In this document: one piece after another, positions 50,482-59,308 of the stretch
Layout of the letters: each line of letters begins with the position of its first letter
Position numbering within the stretch: the stretch's first letter is position 1
Source: Rariglobus sp041662485
GTDB taxonomy: Bacteria; Verrucomicrobiota; Verrucomicrobiia; Opitutales; Opitutaceae
Direction: 5' to 3'
DNA: 64,000 nt
Assembly (NCBI GenBank): GCA_041662485.1
Contig: JBAZSJ010000004.1
Coordinates: forward strand, 62,001 to 126,000
Made by a program: the position numbers and the translations under genes
Notes under the pieces: generated by a model
What the model saw: only the letters and a program-made list of their open reading frames with translations
What the model was told of the DNA's origin: nothing
The model's database searches: none

Positions 50482-50780
50482 CACGGGTCATCGTCACCCT
50501 GCGTGCGCAGGAAGACATCCTGACGGCGTGCCAGTGGTATGAAAGCGAACGAACGGGCTTAGGCTTGGAATACGTTGCGATCATCGATGCCGTTCTTGCG
50601 CTGGTGGCGCGCAATCCGGCGGCTTTCCGGCAACGCCACGACGAGATGCGTATGGCGATCACTCCACGGTTTCCCTATTTGATTTGCTTCGTCTGGAACG
50701 AAGCCGGGGATGTTGTTTCGGTCCGCAGGGTTCTTCACGCCAAGCGTGACAGACCGCCTTTGTCAGGCGGGACGGCATGA
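50478..50780 (+). CDS. RelE/ParE-type toxin
   Basis: A 100-residue toxin with 'VTLRAQEDILTACQWYESERTGLGLEYVAIID' at the start (helical pair), 'ALVARNPAAFRQRH' and 'MAITPRFPYLICFVWNEAGDVVSVRRVLHAKRD' (core strands and the basic C-terminus). It matches ParE/RelE proteins that follow PF09720-type antitoxins. ATG 50478 lies within the antitoxin stop. It overlaps the polymerase gene by four bases, an unusual coupling of a toxin to a replicative or repair enzyme. Confidence 0.88.
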   Translation: MTRVIVTLRAQEDILTACQWYESERTGLGLEYVAIIDAVLALVARNPAAFRQRHDEMRMAITPRFPYLICFVWNEAGDVVSVRRVLHAKRDRPPLSGGTA

Positions 50781-52963
50781 CAGCTTCCGGACAAAACGAA
50801 ACCCTCTGCGGCGTCTGGGTGGACGATGACGGACGGGTTCACACGGCGGTGGCCAAAAGCGACGGCGCACGCGAAACGCGCGTGGAAACGCTCCGGCCGT
50901 TTGCGTGGCTGAAGGATGTGGTCACGGCGGAGACGGCGGGTGTCAGTGTCGAGCCGCTGAAAGGCGAGGGGACGTTCACGCGGCTGGCCCATGCGGACAC
51001 GCTGGAGACGTTCGATGCGTTTCTGAAGGCGGCCAAGGACACGGGCGGCGTGGACACCATCAAGCCGCTCGAAAGCCAGTTTTTGCTTCAGCGTCGCGAG
51101 CGGCTGTTTCGCGAGATGAGTTTCGGACAACTGCGCCGCTGCCAGCTCGACATCGAAACGGGCTCGGGAGACGGCGGTTTCAGCGACGCGACCAAGCCCG
51201 AGGACCGCGTGCTGGCCATCGGTCTGCGCTTCGGCGGGCGCAACCGCATCCTCGTTCTCGACGCCATGACGGACGAGGCCGAGAAGCGCCTGCTGGAGTC
51301 TCTCAACGCCGTGCTCGCCGAGGAAGACCCCGACGTCATCGAGGGACACAACATCTTCAAATTCGACCTCGATTACCTGCGTCAGCGCGCGAAACGTCTC
51401 AAGGTTCCCTGCGCGTGGGGCCGCTTCGGACAGAAGGCGGCGTTCCGCAACAGCCGCCTCAAGATCGCCGAGCGCATGGTGGATTTCCCGCGCTGCGACC
51501 TGCCGGGCCGCACGGTGGTGGACACCTACCTGCTCGTGCAGCAATACGACATCACCACCCGCGAGCTCACGTCCTACGGGTTGAAGGCGGTGGCGGCCTA
51601 CTTCGGCATCACCGAGGACGACGACGAGCGCACCTACCTCGCGGGCGACAAGATCCACGACGCTTTCAAAAACGACCGCGACAAGTTTCTAGCCTATCTG
51701 GGCGACGACCTGCGCGAGACCCACGGGGTCGCGGATCTGCTGCTTCCGACCTACTTCGAGCAGGTGAAGACGTTTCCCATCCTGCTCCAGGAGGCGACGC
51801 TGCGCGGCACGACGAGCAAGATCGATCTGCTGTTTCTGGAGGAGTATTACCATGCGCGGCAGGCGTGTCCGGTGCCGCCCGAGGTCGCGCCGTTCGAAGG
51901 CGGTTACACGCGGAGCTTTCAGGAAGGCGTGTTCAAGCACGTGCTGCACTTCGACGTCGCCTCGCTTTATCCGAGCCTCCTGCTGGCCATCGGGCATAAT
52001 CCGAAGAACGACACGCTGGGCGTGTTTATTCCGCTGCTCAAAACCCTCCGGGAATACCGGCTCAAATACAAACAGCTCGCGCGCACCTCGGAGGACGCCG
52101 ACCTGCGCGCCGAGTATCAGGCGCGGCAGACGAGTTTCAAAATCCTCATCAACTCGTTCTACGGCTACCTCGGTTTCTCCGGCGCGCGCTTCGGCGACGG
52201 CGAACTGGCGGCCGAGGTCACGCGGCGCGGACGCGAACTGCTTCAGGCGTTGATCGACGAGTTCACCAAGCACGACTGCACCATCCTGGAGGCGGACACG
52301 GACGGCATTTATCTTTCGACCGAGCGTTATTTCGAGGAACCCGAGACGTTGTTGGCCAAGGTCACGGGCATTTTGCCGCCGGGCATCGAGCTGGAATACG
52401 ACGGGAAATACACGGCGATGTGGAGCTACAAGGCCAAGAACTACGCGCTCTACGACGGCAAGAAGATCACCATCCGCGGCAGCGCGCTGCGTTCGCGCGG
52501 CATCGAGCCTTACCTGAAGACGCTCGGCAACCAGTTGGTTCACTTCCTTGTCGGAGCAACGCTCGAGTCGCCGCTGGCGAAAGTGGACGATTATCGCGCG
52601 CGCATCACGTCGCGCCAGCTTCCCGTCGCGGAGGTGGCGAAGTCGGAGGTGCTGGGCATGAATCCGGATGCTTACGAGCGGTTCATTGCGGAGGGAGGCA
52701 AGCCGCGCCGTGCGTCGGCGGAGGCGGCGTTGCAGATGAATCCGCGTCCGCGCATGGGCGAGCGGGTGGCGTATTACATCACTCCGAAGCAGAAGGGGAA
52801 GACGAGCGACTGGCAGCGGGCGCGTCCGGTGGCGCTCTACGACGCGGCGGCGGCGGCGTATGACCCCGGCTATTATACGGACAAGCTCGACGACTGGCTG
52901 GAACGCTACGGACCGTTTCTCGGCGTAAAGCCGGCGGGAGGAGTGCAGGGCGAACTGTTGTAA
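50777..52963 (+). CDS. Family B DNA polymerase (Pol II-like)
   Basis: A 728-residue DNA polymerase. Exonuclease motifs: Exo I 'CQLDIETGS' (about 123-131), Exo II 'GHNIFKFDLDYL' (about 190-201) and Exo III 'YLGDDLRETHG' (Tyr-x3-Asp, about 307-317). Polymerase motifs: A 'FDVASLYPSLLLAIGHNP' (about 392-409), B 'KILINSFYGYLG' (about 455-466) and C 'EADTDGIYL' (about 505-513), all with the acidic residues intact, so a proofreading enzyme is likely. The C-terminal 80 residues are variable. Length is close to that of E. coli Pol II (783). Its ATG overlaps the toxin gene's TGA. Confidence 0.93.
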   Translation: MTASGQNETLCGVWVDDDGRVHTAVAKSDGARETRVETLRPFAWLKDVVTAETAGVSVEPLKGEGTFTRLAHADTLETFDAFLKAAKDTGGVDTIKPLESQFLLQRRERLFREMSFGQLRRCQLDIETGSGDGGFSDATKPEDRVLAIGLRFGGRNRILVLDAMTDEAEKRLLESLNAVLAEEDPDVIEGHNIFKFDLDYLRQRAKRLKVPCAWGRFGQKAAFRNSRLKIAERMVDFPRCDLPGRTVVDTYLLVQQYDITTRELTSYGLKAVAAYFGITEDDDERTYLAGDKIHDAFKNDRDKFLAYLGDDLRETHGVADLLLPTYFEQVKTFPILLQEATLRGTTSKIDLLFLEEYYHARQACPVPPEVAPFEGGYTRSFQEGVFKHVLHFDVASLYPSLLLAIGHNPKNDTLGVFIPLLKTLREYRLKYKQLARTSEDADLRAEYQARQTSFKILINSFYGYLGFSGARFGDGELAAEVTRRGRELLQALIDEFTKHDCTILEADTDGIYLSTERYFEEPETLLAKVTGILPPGIELEYDGKYTAMWSYKAKNYALYDGKKITIRGSALRSRGIEPYLKTLGNQLVHFLVGATLESPLAKVDDYRARITSRQLPVAEVAKSEVLGMNPDAYERFIAEGGKPRRASAEAALQMNPRPRMGERVAYYITPKQKGKTSDWQRARPVALYDAAAAAYDPGYYTDKLDDWLERYGPFLGVKPAGGVQGELL

Positions 52964-52978
52964 GAGGGCGTCCAAAGG

Positions 52979-53065
52979 GTAGGGACGGACCGCTGGGCCG
53001 TCCGGTTGGGCGTGCGTAGGCCACAGGAGAATCGCGGCGCGCCCAGCGGTCACGCCCTGCCTTAC
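52979..53065. repeat. Inverted pair of REP palindromes (family B)
   Basis: GTAGGGACGGACCGCTGGGC then CGTCC (about 52979-53003) and an inverted relative at about 53038-53065 (GCGCGCCCAGCGGTCACGCC, then CTGCCTTAC). The pair faces inward between the converging polB and kup genes; the last bases overlap the kup stop codon. Confidence 0.8.
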
Positions 53066-54975
53066 AGCTGCACGGGCAGGCCGATCTCGATGATTTGCGT
53101 GGGCAGGATGGTGTAATAATCCTTCACGGGGCGGGCGTTGCGGCTGAGGAAGCCGTAGAGGGCCTTCTGCCACTGGAACATCTTGGCGTTGCCGCCGGTG
53201 ATGATCATCTCGCGGTTGAAATAGTATGTGGTGCCCTGCGTGTTGACGTCCACGCCCTGCGCCTGGATGCGCTCGACGATGCGGCTCACGTTGGGCGATT
53301 CCATGTAGCCGTAGCGGCCGATCGCGCGCCACACGCCCTCGCCGAGCGATTCGAGCGTCATGCGTTCCTCCTCGTCGATACTCGGCACTTCCTCGGTGAG
53401 AATGGTGAGAAGCACGACGGTTTTTTGGAGGCACTTGTTGGCCTTGAGATGGTGGAGCAAGGCGAGCGGGGTGCCCTTGGGAATGCCGACCATGAAGACG
53501 GCGCTGCCCGGCACGCGCACGATGGACTTGCTCTTGGCGATGCTGGACAACTCCAGCTCGGCGACGGCGCTGTTGTAGACCTTTTCCTGGATCTCGAAGC
53601 GTCCGCTTCGCCAGGTGTGCATGATGGCCAGCACGGCGGCCGCCATGCCGAGGGGCAGCCAGCCGCCGTCCTCGAACTTGTGCAGGTTGGCGCCGAGCAG
53701 GGTGAGGTCCACGATCATGAAAAGCGCGCAGAGGCCGACGGCCTTCGGAAGCGTCCACTTCCAGCGGTTGCGGGCGACCTTGTAAAACGCGTAGGTGGTC
53801 ACGGCCATCGTGCCGGTGACGGCGATGCCGTAGGCGGAGGCGAGGGAGTCGGAGGACTTGAAGCTGACGACGATCCAGATGCAGCCGATGGCGAGGACCC
53901 AGTTGACCAGAGGAATGTAGATCTGCCCCTGCTGGTCGGCGTTGGTGTGGAGAATCTTCAGACGAGGGAAGTAGCCGAGCTGGATGGCCTGGCGCGTGAG
54001 CGAGAACGTGCCCGAGATGAGGGCCTGGCTGGCGATGATCGCGGCGAGGATCGAGAGGATCACGAGGGCGAATTGCGCCGGTCCGGCGGGCGCGAGGGCG
54101 AAGAACGGATTGAATCCTTCGACGGAGGCCTCGGCGGGGTGATCAAGCGTGTAGGCGCCCTGGCCGAAGTAGTTGAGAAGCAGTCCGGGACAGGCGAAAC
54201 CATACCAGGCGAGCGCGATGTGCCGCCGGCCGAAATGGCCCATGTCCGCGTAGAGCGCCTCCGCTCCGGTGACGGTCAGCACGATGGCCCCGAGCATGGC
54301 GGTGATGGACGCCGGATGCTCGGCGAGCAGACGGTAACCATAAATAGGGTTCAGCGCCTGCAGCACGTTCGGATGGTTGTAGATGTGCCATGCGCCCAGC
54401 GCCCCGAGCGTGGTGAACCAGAGCAGCATCACGGGGCCGAAAATGCTTCCGATGAGCTGGGTTCCTTTTTTCTGGAGAAGAAAGAGGCCGCCCAGAATCA
54501 CGACGGATATGATGACGATGGTGCGTTGCTGAAGGTCGGGATTGAAGCTCTTGAAACCCTCGGCCGCGCCGAGCACGGAGATGGCCGGGGTGATCACGCC
54601 GTCGCCATAGAGCAAGGCCGCCCCGAACAGGATCAGAACGGCGCTGACGCCCAGCCCGCGCCGGTCGGTCTTGCGGTCGTGTCCCAGCGCCAGCAGGGCG
54701 AAGATGCCGCCTTCGCCGCGATTGTCCGCCCGGGTGATGAAGCGCAGGTATTTGAAGCTCACGATAAACGTAAGCGCCCAGAACATCAGAGAGAGGATGC
54801 CCAGCACGCCCGACTCGTGATCCACGGGCGGCAGGTGCGAGAGACACTCGCGCATCGTATAGAGCGGGCTGGTGCCGATGTCGCCGAAGACCACGCCGAG
54901 GGCGCCCAGGCAGAGCCCGGCCTTGATGGCTTTGTTCGGAACCGAGGCCGAGGCCGGGACGGACGTGGTTTCCAT
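53062..54975 (-). CDS. kup: Low-affinity K+ uptake permease Kup
   Basis: A 637-residue K+/H+ symporter of the KUP/HAK/KT family. The start shows 'LGALGVVFGDIGTSPLYTMRE' (about 23-43), the family signature, followed by 'ALTFIVSFKYLRFITRADNRGEGGIFALLAL' region, 'LYGDGVITPAISVLGAAEG' and 'AYGIAVTGTMAVTTYAFY'. About 12 membrane helices end near residue 460; the last 175 residues are cytoplasmic ('GVWRAIGRYGYMESPNVSRIV'). Complete. ATG 54975; divergent from menB with a short shared promoter region. Confidence 0.95.
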   Translation of the reverse strand: METTSVPASASVPNKAIKAGLCLGALGVVFGDIGTSPLYTMRECLSHLPPVDHESGVLGILSLMFWALTFIVSFKYLRFITRADNRGEGGIFALLALGHDRKTDRRGLGVSAVLILFGAALLYGDGVITPAISVLGAAEGFKSFNPDLQQRTIVIISVVILGGLFLLQKKGTQLIGSIFGPVMLLWFTTLGALGAWHIYNHPNVLQALNPIYGYRLLAEHPASITAMLGAIVLTVTGAEALYADMGHFGRRHIALAWYGFACPGLLLNYFGQGAYTLDHPAEASVEGFNPFFALAPAGPAQFALVILSILAAIIASQALISGTFSLTRQAIQLGYFPRLKILHTNADQQGQIYIPLVNWVLAIGCIWIVVSFKSSDSLASAYGIAVTGTMAVTTYAFYKVARNRWKWTLPKAVGLCALFMIVDLTLLGANLHKFEDGGWLPLGMAAAVLAIMHTWRSGRFEIQEKVYNSAVAELELSSIAKSKSIVRVPGSAVFMVGIPKGTPLALLHHLKANKCLQKTVVLLTILTEEVPSIDEEERMTLESLGEGVWRAIGRYGYMESPNVSRIVERIQAQGVDVNTQGTTYYFNREMIITGGNAKMFQWQKALYGFLSRNARPVKDYYTILPTQIIEIGLPVQL

Positions 54976-55100
54976 GCGTATCAGGCAGTCTCATGAACAC
55001 CGGTCATCATCCAAGCAGTTTTTCGTCCCCGGTGGAAAATAGGTTGCAACTGCGCCGCGCGTTGACCTCGGGCTTTCGGTCCGCACTTTGGATCTTCACC

Positions 55101-55937
55101 ATGAGCCTACCCGCCTGGAAGGTCGTCAAGACCTACACCGACATCCTCTACCACAAGATCGACGGCATCGCCAAGATCACGATCAACCGCCCCGAGAAGC
55201 GCAACGCGTTCCGGCCCGAGACCGTGACCCAGCTTTACGACGCCTTCATCGACGCGCGCGAAGATCCCTCGATCGGTGTCGTGCTGCTCACCGGCGCCGG
55301 TCCGCACACCGATGGCAAATATGCTTTCTGCGCGGGCGGCGACCAGAGCGTGCGCGGCCATGCCGGCTACGTCGGTGGCGATGGCGTGCCCCGCCTCAAC
55401 GTGCTCGATCTCCAAAAACTCATCCGCTCGATGCCCAAGGTCGTGATCGCGCTCGTCGCCGGCTACGCCATCGGCGGCGGACACGTGCTCCACCTCGTGT
55501 GCGACCTCACCATCGCGGCCGACAACGGCATCTTCGGCCAGGTCGGCCCGAAGATGGGCAGCTTCGACGGCGGCTTCGGTTCCGGTTATCTGGCGCGCAT
55601 CGTCGGCCAGAAAAAGGCCCGCGAGATCTGGTATCTCTGCCGCCAGTATGACGCGAAGCAGGCGCTCGACATGGGCCTCGTCAACACGGTCGTGCCCGTC
55701 GCCGAACTCGAAGCCGAGGGCGTGAAGTGGGGCCGCGAGATCATGGGGCACAGCCCGCTCGCCATCCGCTGCCTGAAGAGCGCGTTCAATGCCGACGTCG
55801 ACGGCCAGTCGGGCATCCAGGAACTCGCCGGCAACGCCACGCTGCTCTACTACATGAGCGACGAGGCCAAGGAGTTTCACGGCGCCCAGCGCGAGAAGCG
55901 CAAGCCCGACGCGCGCAAGTTTCCCTGGTTGCCGTAA
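55101..55937 (+). CDS. menB: 1,4-dihydroxy-2-naphthoyl-CoA synthase
   Basis: A 278-residue crotonase-fold enzyme that closes the naphthoquinone ring in menaquinone synthesis. 'HKIDGIAKITINRPEKRNAFRPETV' starts the fold; the MenB-specific 'TDGKYAFCAGGDQSVRGHAGY' (about 73-93), 'VIALVAGYAIGGGHVLHLVCDLTIAADN' and 'GQVGPKMGSFDGGFGSGYLAR' follow, and 'KFPWLP' is the usual last motif. The ATG at 55101 fits the usual N-terminus; the frame stays open upstream. Implies menaquinone-based respiration. No other men gene is in the window. Confidence 0.96.
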   Translation: MSLPAWKVVKTYTDILYHKIDGIAKITINRPEKRNAFRPETVTQLYDAFIDAREDPSIGVVLLTGAGPHTDGKYAFCAGGDQSVRGHAGYVGGDGVPRLNVLDLQKLIRSMPKVVIALVAGYAIGGGHVLHLVCDLTIAADNGIFGQVGPKMGSFDGGFGSGYLARIVGQKKAREIWYLCRQYDAKQALDMGLVNTVVPVAELEAEGVKWGREIMGHSPLAIRCLKSAFNADVDGQSGIQELAGNATLLYYMSDEAKEFHGAQREKRKPDARKFPWLP

Positions 55938-55966
55938 GCCGAAAACACAGGCCGCTGCGTGCGTGT

Positions 55967-56581
55967 TCAGTTGTCCATCACGTCCTCGCCCACGGTCGGG
56001 CGGGGGCGGGGCATGGCGGGAATCTCCGGCGGCGCGGTCAGCGCATCGCGAACGGTTTCGCGGCGGTTGCGGTAGTAAAGCGCCAGCCCGCCCTGATAGA
56101 CGAGGGTGACGACCATCAAGATGCCGGCGACGAGACAAATGATGGAGTGCACAAAGGGCGCCGGGTTGTTTGCGGTCAGGCCCAGCGCTTGAAGACTTGC
56201 ACGAGTTTCTTCGGGCAGGTTCGACAACGTGTCATCAAGCATGGACCGCATTTCGGGCGAATAATTGGCCATCATCAATTCGGCATCGAAGCTGAAGATC
56301 CGCCGCAGGGCATAAGCCCAGATCACGGTGATCACGATCCATTGGGCGCGGACAAGATAATCCATGCCATCGGCATCGTGTTGGCGCAAACGGAGGCCTC
56401 CTCGAATTTCCAGCACGCCTGCGCCGGCCACCAACAATCCCGTGACCGCGCCAATCAGGTCTCCGAAAAAGACGAGGGAGATCAAAGCGCAGCCTCCGGC
56501 GACGATCACGAGGCTCCAGCCGTCGAGCCGGGCGATGAGCATCACGCGATGCAGGGTTTCCTTGGGGGTGCGTTGGGCCAT
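55967..56581 (-). CDS. Hypothetical membrane protein
   Basis: A 204-residue protein with four or five hydrophobic segments: 'LVIVAGGCALISLVFFG', 'AVTGLLVAGAGVLEI', 'QWIVITVIWAYALRRIF' and 'SIICLVAGILMVVTLVYQGGLALYY'. A Pro-rich acidic tail ends 'PTVGEDVMDN'. A soluble loop of about 50 residues lies between helices 3 and 4. No family is recognised. ATG 56581; co-directional with the YdcF-like gene 22 bases upstream, so probably one operon. Confidence 0.65.
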   Translation of the reverse strand: MAQRTPKETLHRVMLIARLDGWSLVIVAGGCALISLVFFGDLIGAVTGLLVAGAGVLEIRGGLRLRQHDADGMDYLVRAQWIVITVIWAYALRRIFSFDAELMMANYSPEMRSMLDDTLSNLPEETRASLQALGLTANNPAPFVHSIICLVAGILMVVTLVYQGGLALYYRNRRETVRDALTAPPEIPAMPRPRPTVGEDVMDN

Positions 56582-56603
56582 GATCGGGAGAATCGTTTCG
56601 CGC

Positions 56604-57266
56604 TTAAAAAATGAACCGGGCGTAAAGGTAGCCGATGAATTCGTCGGTCACGCTGCGAAAGCCCTGGCTGGATCGCCACCAATGCTGTGCGTCGTAGCCC
56701 CGGTCAGGCACGGCGATGATGCCGATTTCCACGTCCGGGCCGAAGACCTTGTTGAACAGCAGCCGCGAGCGGCGGGCGTGCGTGCCCAGGGAAACGAGGT
56801 TGATTTTTTCCGGGATTGGGCCGCGCGCCTTCAGCCAGTCTCTAAGGGCCAACGCCGAGGTGAAGGTGCGGTCCCGGTAGACGTCGGTCGCCGGCACGGC
56901 CTGCGGGTGCGGGGTGGTGACGCCGAGTTTGTCCAACGTGGCCGCGCCCAAATCGGCGTAGGTTCCGAAATTGGAGAGCGGGGCGCCGCGTTCGAGCGGG
57001 CCTCCGGTGACAACCAGCGTGACGTAGGGCGTGCGGTGTGTTTCCGCGATCACTTCCTTCAGGCCGTAATCAGGCATCCATCCCTCCACGACCAGCACGG
57101 TGCTTGTCACGGGGGCCGTGACCGCGAGGAAAGGCTGCAACCGGCGCAGGCCGGTCACGACCAGCGGCAATACGATCAGCGCGGCCAGCAGCCACCCGCG
57201 CCAAGTCGGGCAAAGGCATGCGCGCCGCTGCAGGAGACCAAAAAACGGTGGGCGATCATCTGGCAT
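56604..57266 (-). CDS. YdcF/SanA-like (DUF218) membrane protein
   Basis: A 220-residue protein with an N-terminal helix ('GWLLAALIVLPLVVTGL', about 24-40) and a Rossmann-like DUF218 domain: 'VTSTVLVVEGWMPDYGLKEV', 'YVTLVVTGGPLERGAPLSN', 'ALALRDWLKARG' and 'KINLVSLGTHARRSRLLFNKVFG' region. In E. coli, SanA, ElyC and YdcF of this family affect envelope integrity. ATG 57266 is used; a GTG at 57284 is in frame six codons upstream. Transcribed with the downstream membrane gene. Confidence 0.8.
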   Translation of the reverse strand: MPDDRPPFFGLLQRRACLCPTWRGWLLAALIVLPLVVTGLRRLQPFLAVTAPVTSTVLVVEGWMPDYGLKEVIAETHRTPYVTLVVTGGPLERGAPLSNFGTYADLGAATLDKLGVTTPHPQAVPATDVYRDRTFTSALALRDWLKARGPIPEKINLVSLGTHARRSRLLFNKVFGPDVEIGIIAVPDRGYDAQHWWRSSQGFRSVTDEFIGYLYARFIF

Positions 57267-57355
57267 CGGCAATGGTTGAGACACATAGCGTTGTCCGCGT
57301 CGAGGCCGACTTGCCTTCTCGACACCGCGACGGTCGCGCGCACTCTGATGACACC

Positions 57356-57805
57356 ATGTCCACGATCTACGAAACCCTCCGGGCCGACATCATCACCGCC
57401 GTGAAGGCGCGCGACTCCGTTCTCGCGACCATCCTGCGCACCAACGACGGCGCCATCCAGCGTGCCTCGATGGACCTCAACAAGCCCATCGACGACGAGT
57501 TGGTCACCGCGACGCTCCGCAAGGCCGTCAAGAATCTCAGCGCGGCCAACATCGAGTTTGAAAAAGGCGGACGCGCCGACCTGATCGCGGCCAACCTCAA
57601 GGAAATCGCCCTTCTGGAGAAATACCTGCCGAAGGGACTCGATGCCGCGAAGCTGGAGGCCCTCGTGGTCGAGACCATCGCGGCGACCGGCGCGCAGTCG
57701 AAAAAGGAAATGGGCAAGGTCATCGGCGCGCTCAAACAGCACCCCCAGGCCGGCCTCATCGACTTCGGCGCGGTCAGCAAGCTCATCCAGGCGAAGCTGC
57801 CCTGA
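57356..57805 (+). CDS. GatB/YqeY domain protein
   Basis: A 149-residue protein of the YqeY family, related to the C-terminal tRNA-binding tail of GatB. 'LRADIITAVKARDSVLATILRT' starts it; 'VKNLSAANIEFEKGGRADLIAANLKEIALLEKYLPK' region and 'AQSKKEMGKVIGALKQHP' match the family. It may contact tRNA, but its function is not settled. Alone, divergent from the DUF218 gene. ATG 57356. Confidence 0.88.
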   Translation: MSTIYETLRADIITAVKARDSVLATILRTNDGAIQRASMDLNKPIDDELVTATLRKAVKNLSAANIEFEKGGRADLIAANLKEIALLEKYLPKGLDAAKLEALVVETIAATGAQSKKEMGKVIGALKQHPQAGLIDFGAVSKLIQAKLP

Positions 57806-57815
57806 GCGGCCACCC

Positions 57816-57891
57816 AGGTGGACGGCGATCTCCGAGCGCCGTCGGAAGTCTTTAGGCGTTCGAGACGGCGCCCGGAGGTCGCCGTCCACCT
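57816..57891. repeat. Large inverted repeat between yqeY and lipoprotein gene (family F)
   Basis: 57816-57843 (AGGTGGACGGCGATCTCCGA then GCGCCGTC) is the near-reverse complement of 57864-57891 (GACGGCGCCCGGAGGTCGCC then GTCCACCT), with a 20-base loop. It resembles the smaller palindrome at 10224-10243. It sits between converging genes and could terminate both, but no T-run follows. Confidence 0.75.
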
Positions 57892-57902
57892 TTAGATCGC
57901 GC

Positions 57903-58328
57903 TTACTTCGCCGATTTCAGCAACTGGCCGACCAGTTGGTCGACCACGGCGTCCACCTCCGTGCTCAGCGCGATGTTTTTCTGGTAAAACGCCGAGGCGT
58001 AGGGATGGACCGCCTGCGGGTCCCGCACGGAGATTTGCAGGTGAATCAGGTGGGTCGAGAAATCCCACGCCCAGCGGTCGGCGTAGGTGACGACCGCCTG
58101 CGCCGAGTCCGGCATCATGGTGAGAGGCCCGCTTTCGGCCTGAAACCCGCGGACCTGCAGCGCGCGCACGATGCTTTCGTCGATGGCGTGGTTGTCGTTG
58201 AGATTGCTCAAAACGAAGAAATGCCTGACGTCGGCAAGGTGGCGCCCCTTGTCCACGTGGGTGCCGATGGACGTGCAGCCGGCGAGCAGCAGGGCCATGA
58301 GAAACAGGAGCGAGGTGGCGGATTTCAT
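57903..58328 (-). CDS. Hypothetical lipoprotein
   Basis: A 141-residue protein with a lipobox 'LLAGC' (residues about 14-18) after the helix 'SLLFLMALLLAGC'. The rest is 'HFFVLSNLNDNHAIDESIVRALQVRGF' and 'VVTYADRWAWDFSTHLIHLQISV', then a helix at the C-terminus 'VDAVVDQLVGQLLKSAK'. This alternation of strand and helix resembles the small periplasmic SIMPL/DUF4136-like proteins, but no family is asserted. ATG 58328. Confidence 0.7.
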   Translation of the reverse strand: MKSATSLLFLMALLLAGCTSIGTHVDKGRHLADVRHFFVLSNLNDNHAIDESIVRALQVRGFQAESGPLTMMPDSAQAVVTYADRWAWDFSTHLIHLQISVRDPQAVHPYASAFYQKNIALSTEVDAVVDQLVGQLLKSAK

Positions 58329-58456
58329 CAAAGCCCCAGACACGGCGGAAAGCGGGCGGGGTGCAATCCTCGGGTGATATTTGTCGCACGGGGCGAGGGG
58401 AGGTCGCACGGATTCCCTTCCCATGCGGCCCTGATGCGCCCAACCTTCGCGGAACC

Positions 58457-59308
58457 ATGGCTCAGATCGGCAAACGCAACCAACTCACCGTCCTCAAAGA
58501 GGCCCCTCCCGGCTTTTACCTCGATGCGGGCGAACACGGCGAACTGCTGCTGCCCGGCCAATACATCCCGGATGGCGCCAAGGTCGGCGACACGCTCGAC
58601 GTGTTTGTCTACCGCGACTCCGAGGACCGGCTCGTGGCGACGACCGAGATCCCTCATGTCATGGTCGGCGAGTTCGCCTATCTCCGCGTCGTGAGCGTCA
58701 ACCCCAAGGTCGGCGTGTTTCTCGACTGGGGCCTCGCCAAGGATCTCCTCCTGCCGATCCGCGAGCAGAAGGAGCGTCTCGCCTATGGAGATTGGGTGAT
58801 CGTCTACGTTTATATCGACGAGAAAACCGACCGCATCGTGGCCAGCACGCGCATCAACCGGCATCTTAACCTCACGCCGCCTGTCTACGCCGAGGGACAG
58901 CCGGTCAACCTGCTCATCTCCGGGGCCTCTCCGCTTGGCTACAATGCCATCATCGAAAACGCCCATCGCGGCCTTCTTTATGGCAACGATCTCTCCGCCC
59001 CGCTCGCGACCGGCGAGCGCATCGACGGCTTCATCCGCGAAGTCCGCGAGGACGGAAAGATCGACCTGAGCCTGGACCGCGCCGGCTACCAGCGCGTCGC
59101 CCCGCTCACCGGCGAGATTCTCGCGGCCCTGAAAGCCGCCGGCGGACGCCTGCCGTTTCACGACGACAGTTCGCCCGAGGAAATCCGCGCGGCGTTTGGC
59201 ATGAGCAAGAAAGCCTTCAAGCAGGCCATCGGCGCGCTCTTCAAGCAGCGCGCCATCGTCATCACCGCGCACGGCATCCGCCTCGCAAACACGCCGCCGC
59301 AGGCCTGA
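58457..59308 (+). CDS. CvfB/YitL-like S1 RNA-binding protein
   Basis: A 283-residue protein with S1 modules: 'KVGDTLDVFVYRDSEDRLVATTE' (about 41-63), 'VGEFAYLRVVSVNPKVGVFLDWGLAKDLLLPI' region (about 69-98) and a further S1 at about 150-215 ('GERIDGFIREVREDGKIDLSL'), then a winged-helix end ('EIRAAFGMSKKAFKQAIGALFKQ'). The order matches CvfB of Staphylococcus and YitL of Bacillus, RNA-binding regulators of virulence and stress. ATG 58457 begins two residues before the first domain. Single gene. Confidence 0.9.
   Translation: MAQIGKRNQLTVLKEAPPGFYLDAGEHGELLLPGQYIPDGAKVGDTLDVFVYRDSEDRLVATTEIPHVMVGEFAYLRVVSVNPKVGVFLDWGLAKDLLLPIREQKERLAYGDWVIVYVYIDEKTDRIVASTRINRHLNLTPPVYAEGQPVNLLISGASPLGYNAIIENAHRGLLYGNDLSAPLATGERIDGFIREVREDGKIDLSLDRAGYQRVAPLTGEILAALKAAGGRLPFHDDSSPEEIRAAFGMSKKAFKQAIGALFKQRAIVITAHGIRLANTPPQA

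Noticed and set aside
53095..54996. 633-codon plus-strand frame opposite kup
   Set aside because: Antisense shadow; the minus strand encodes the full Kup signature.
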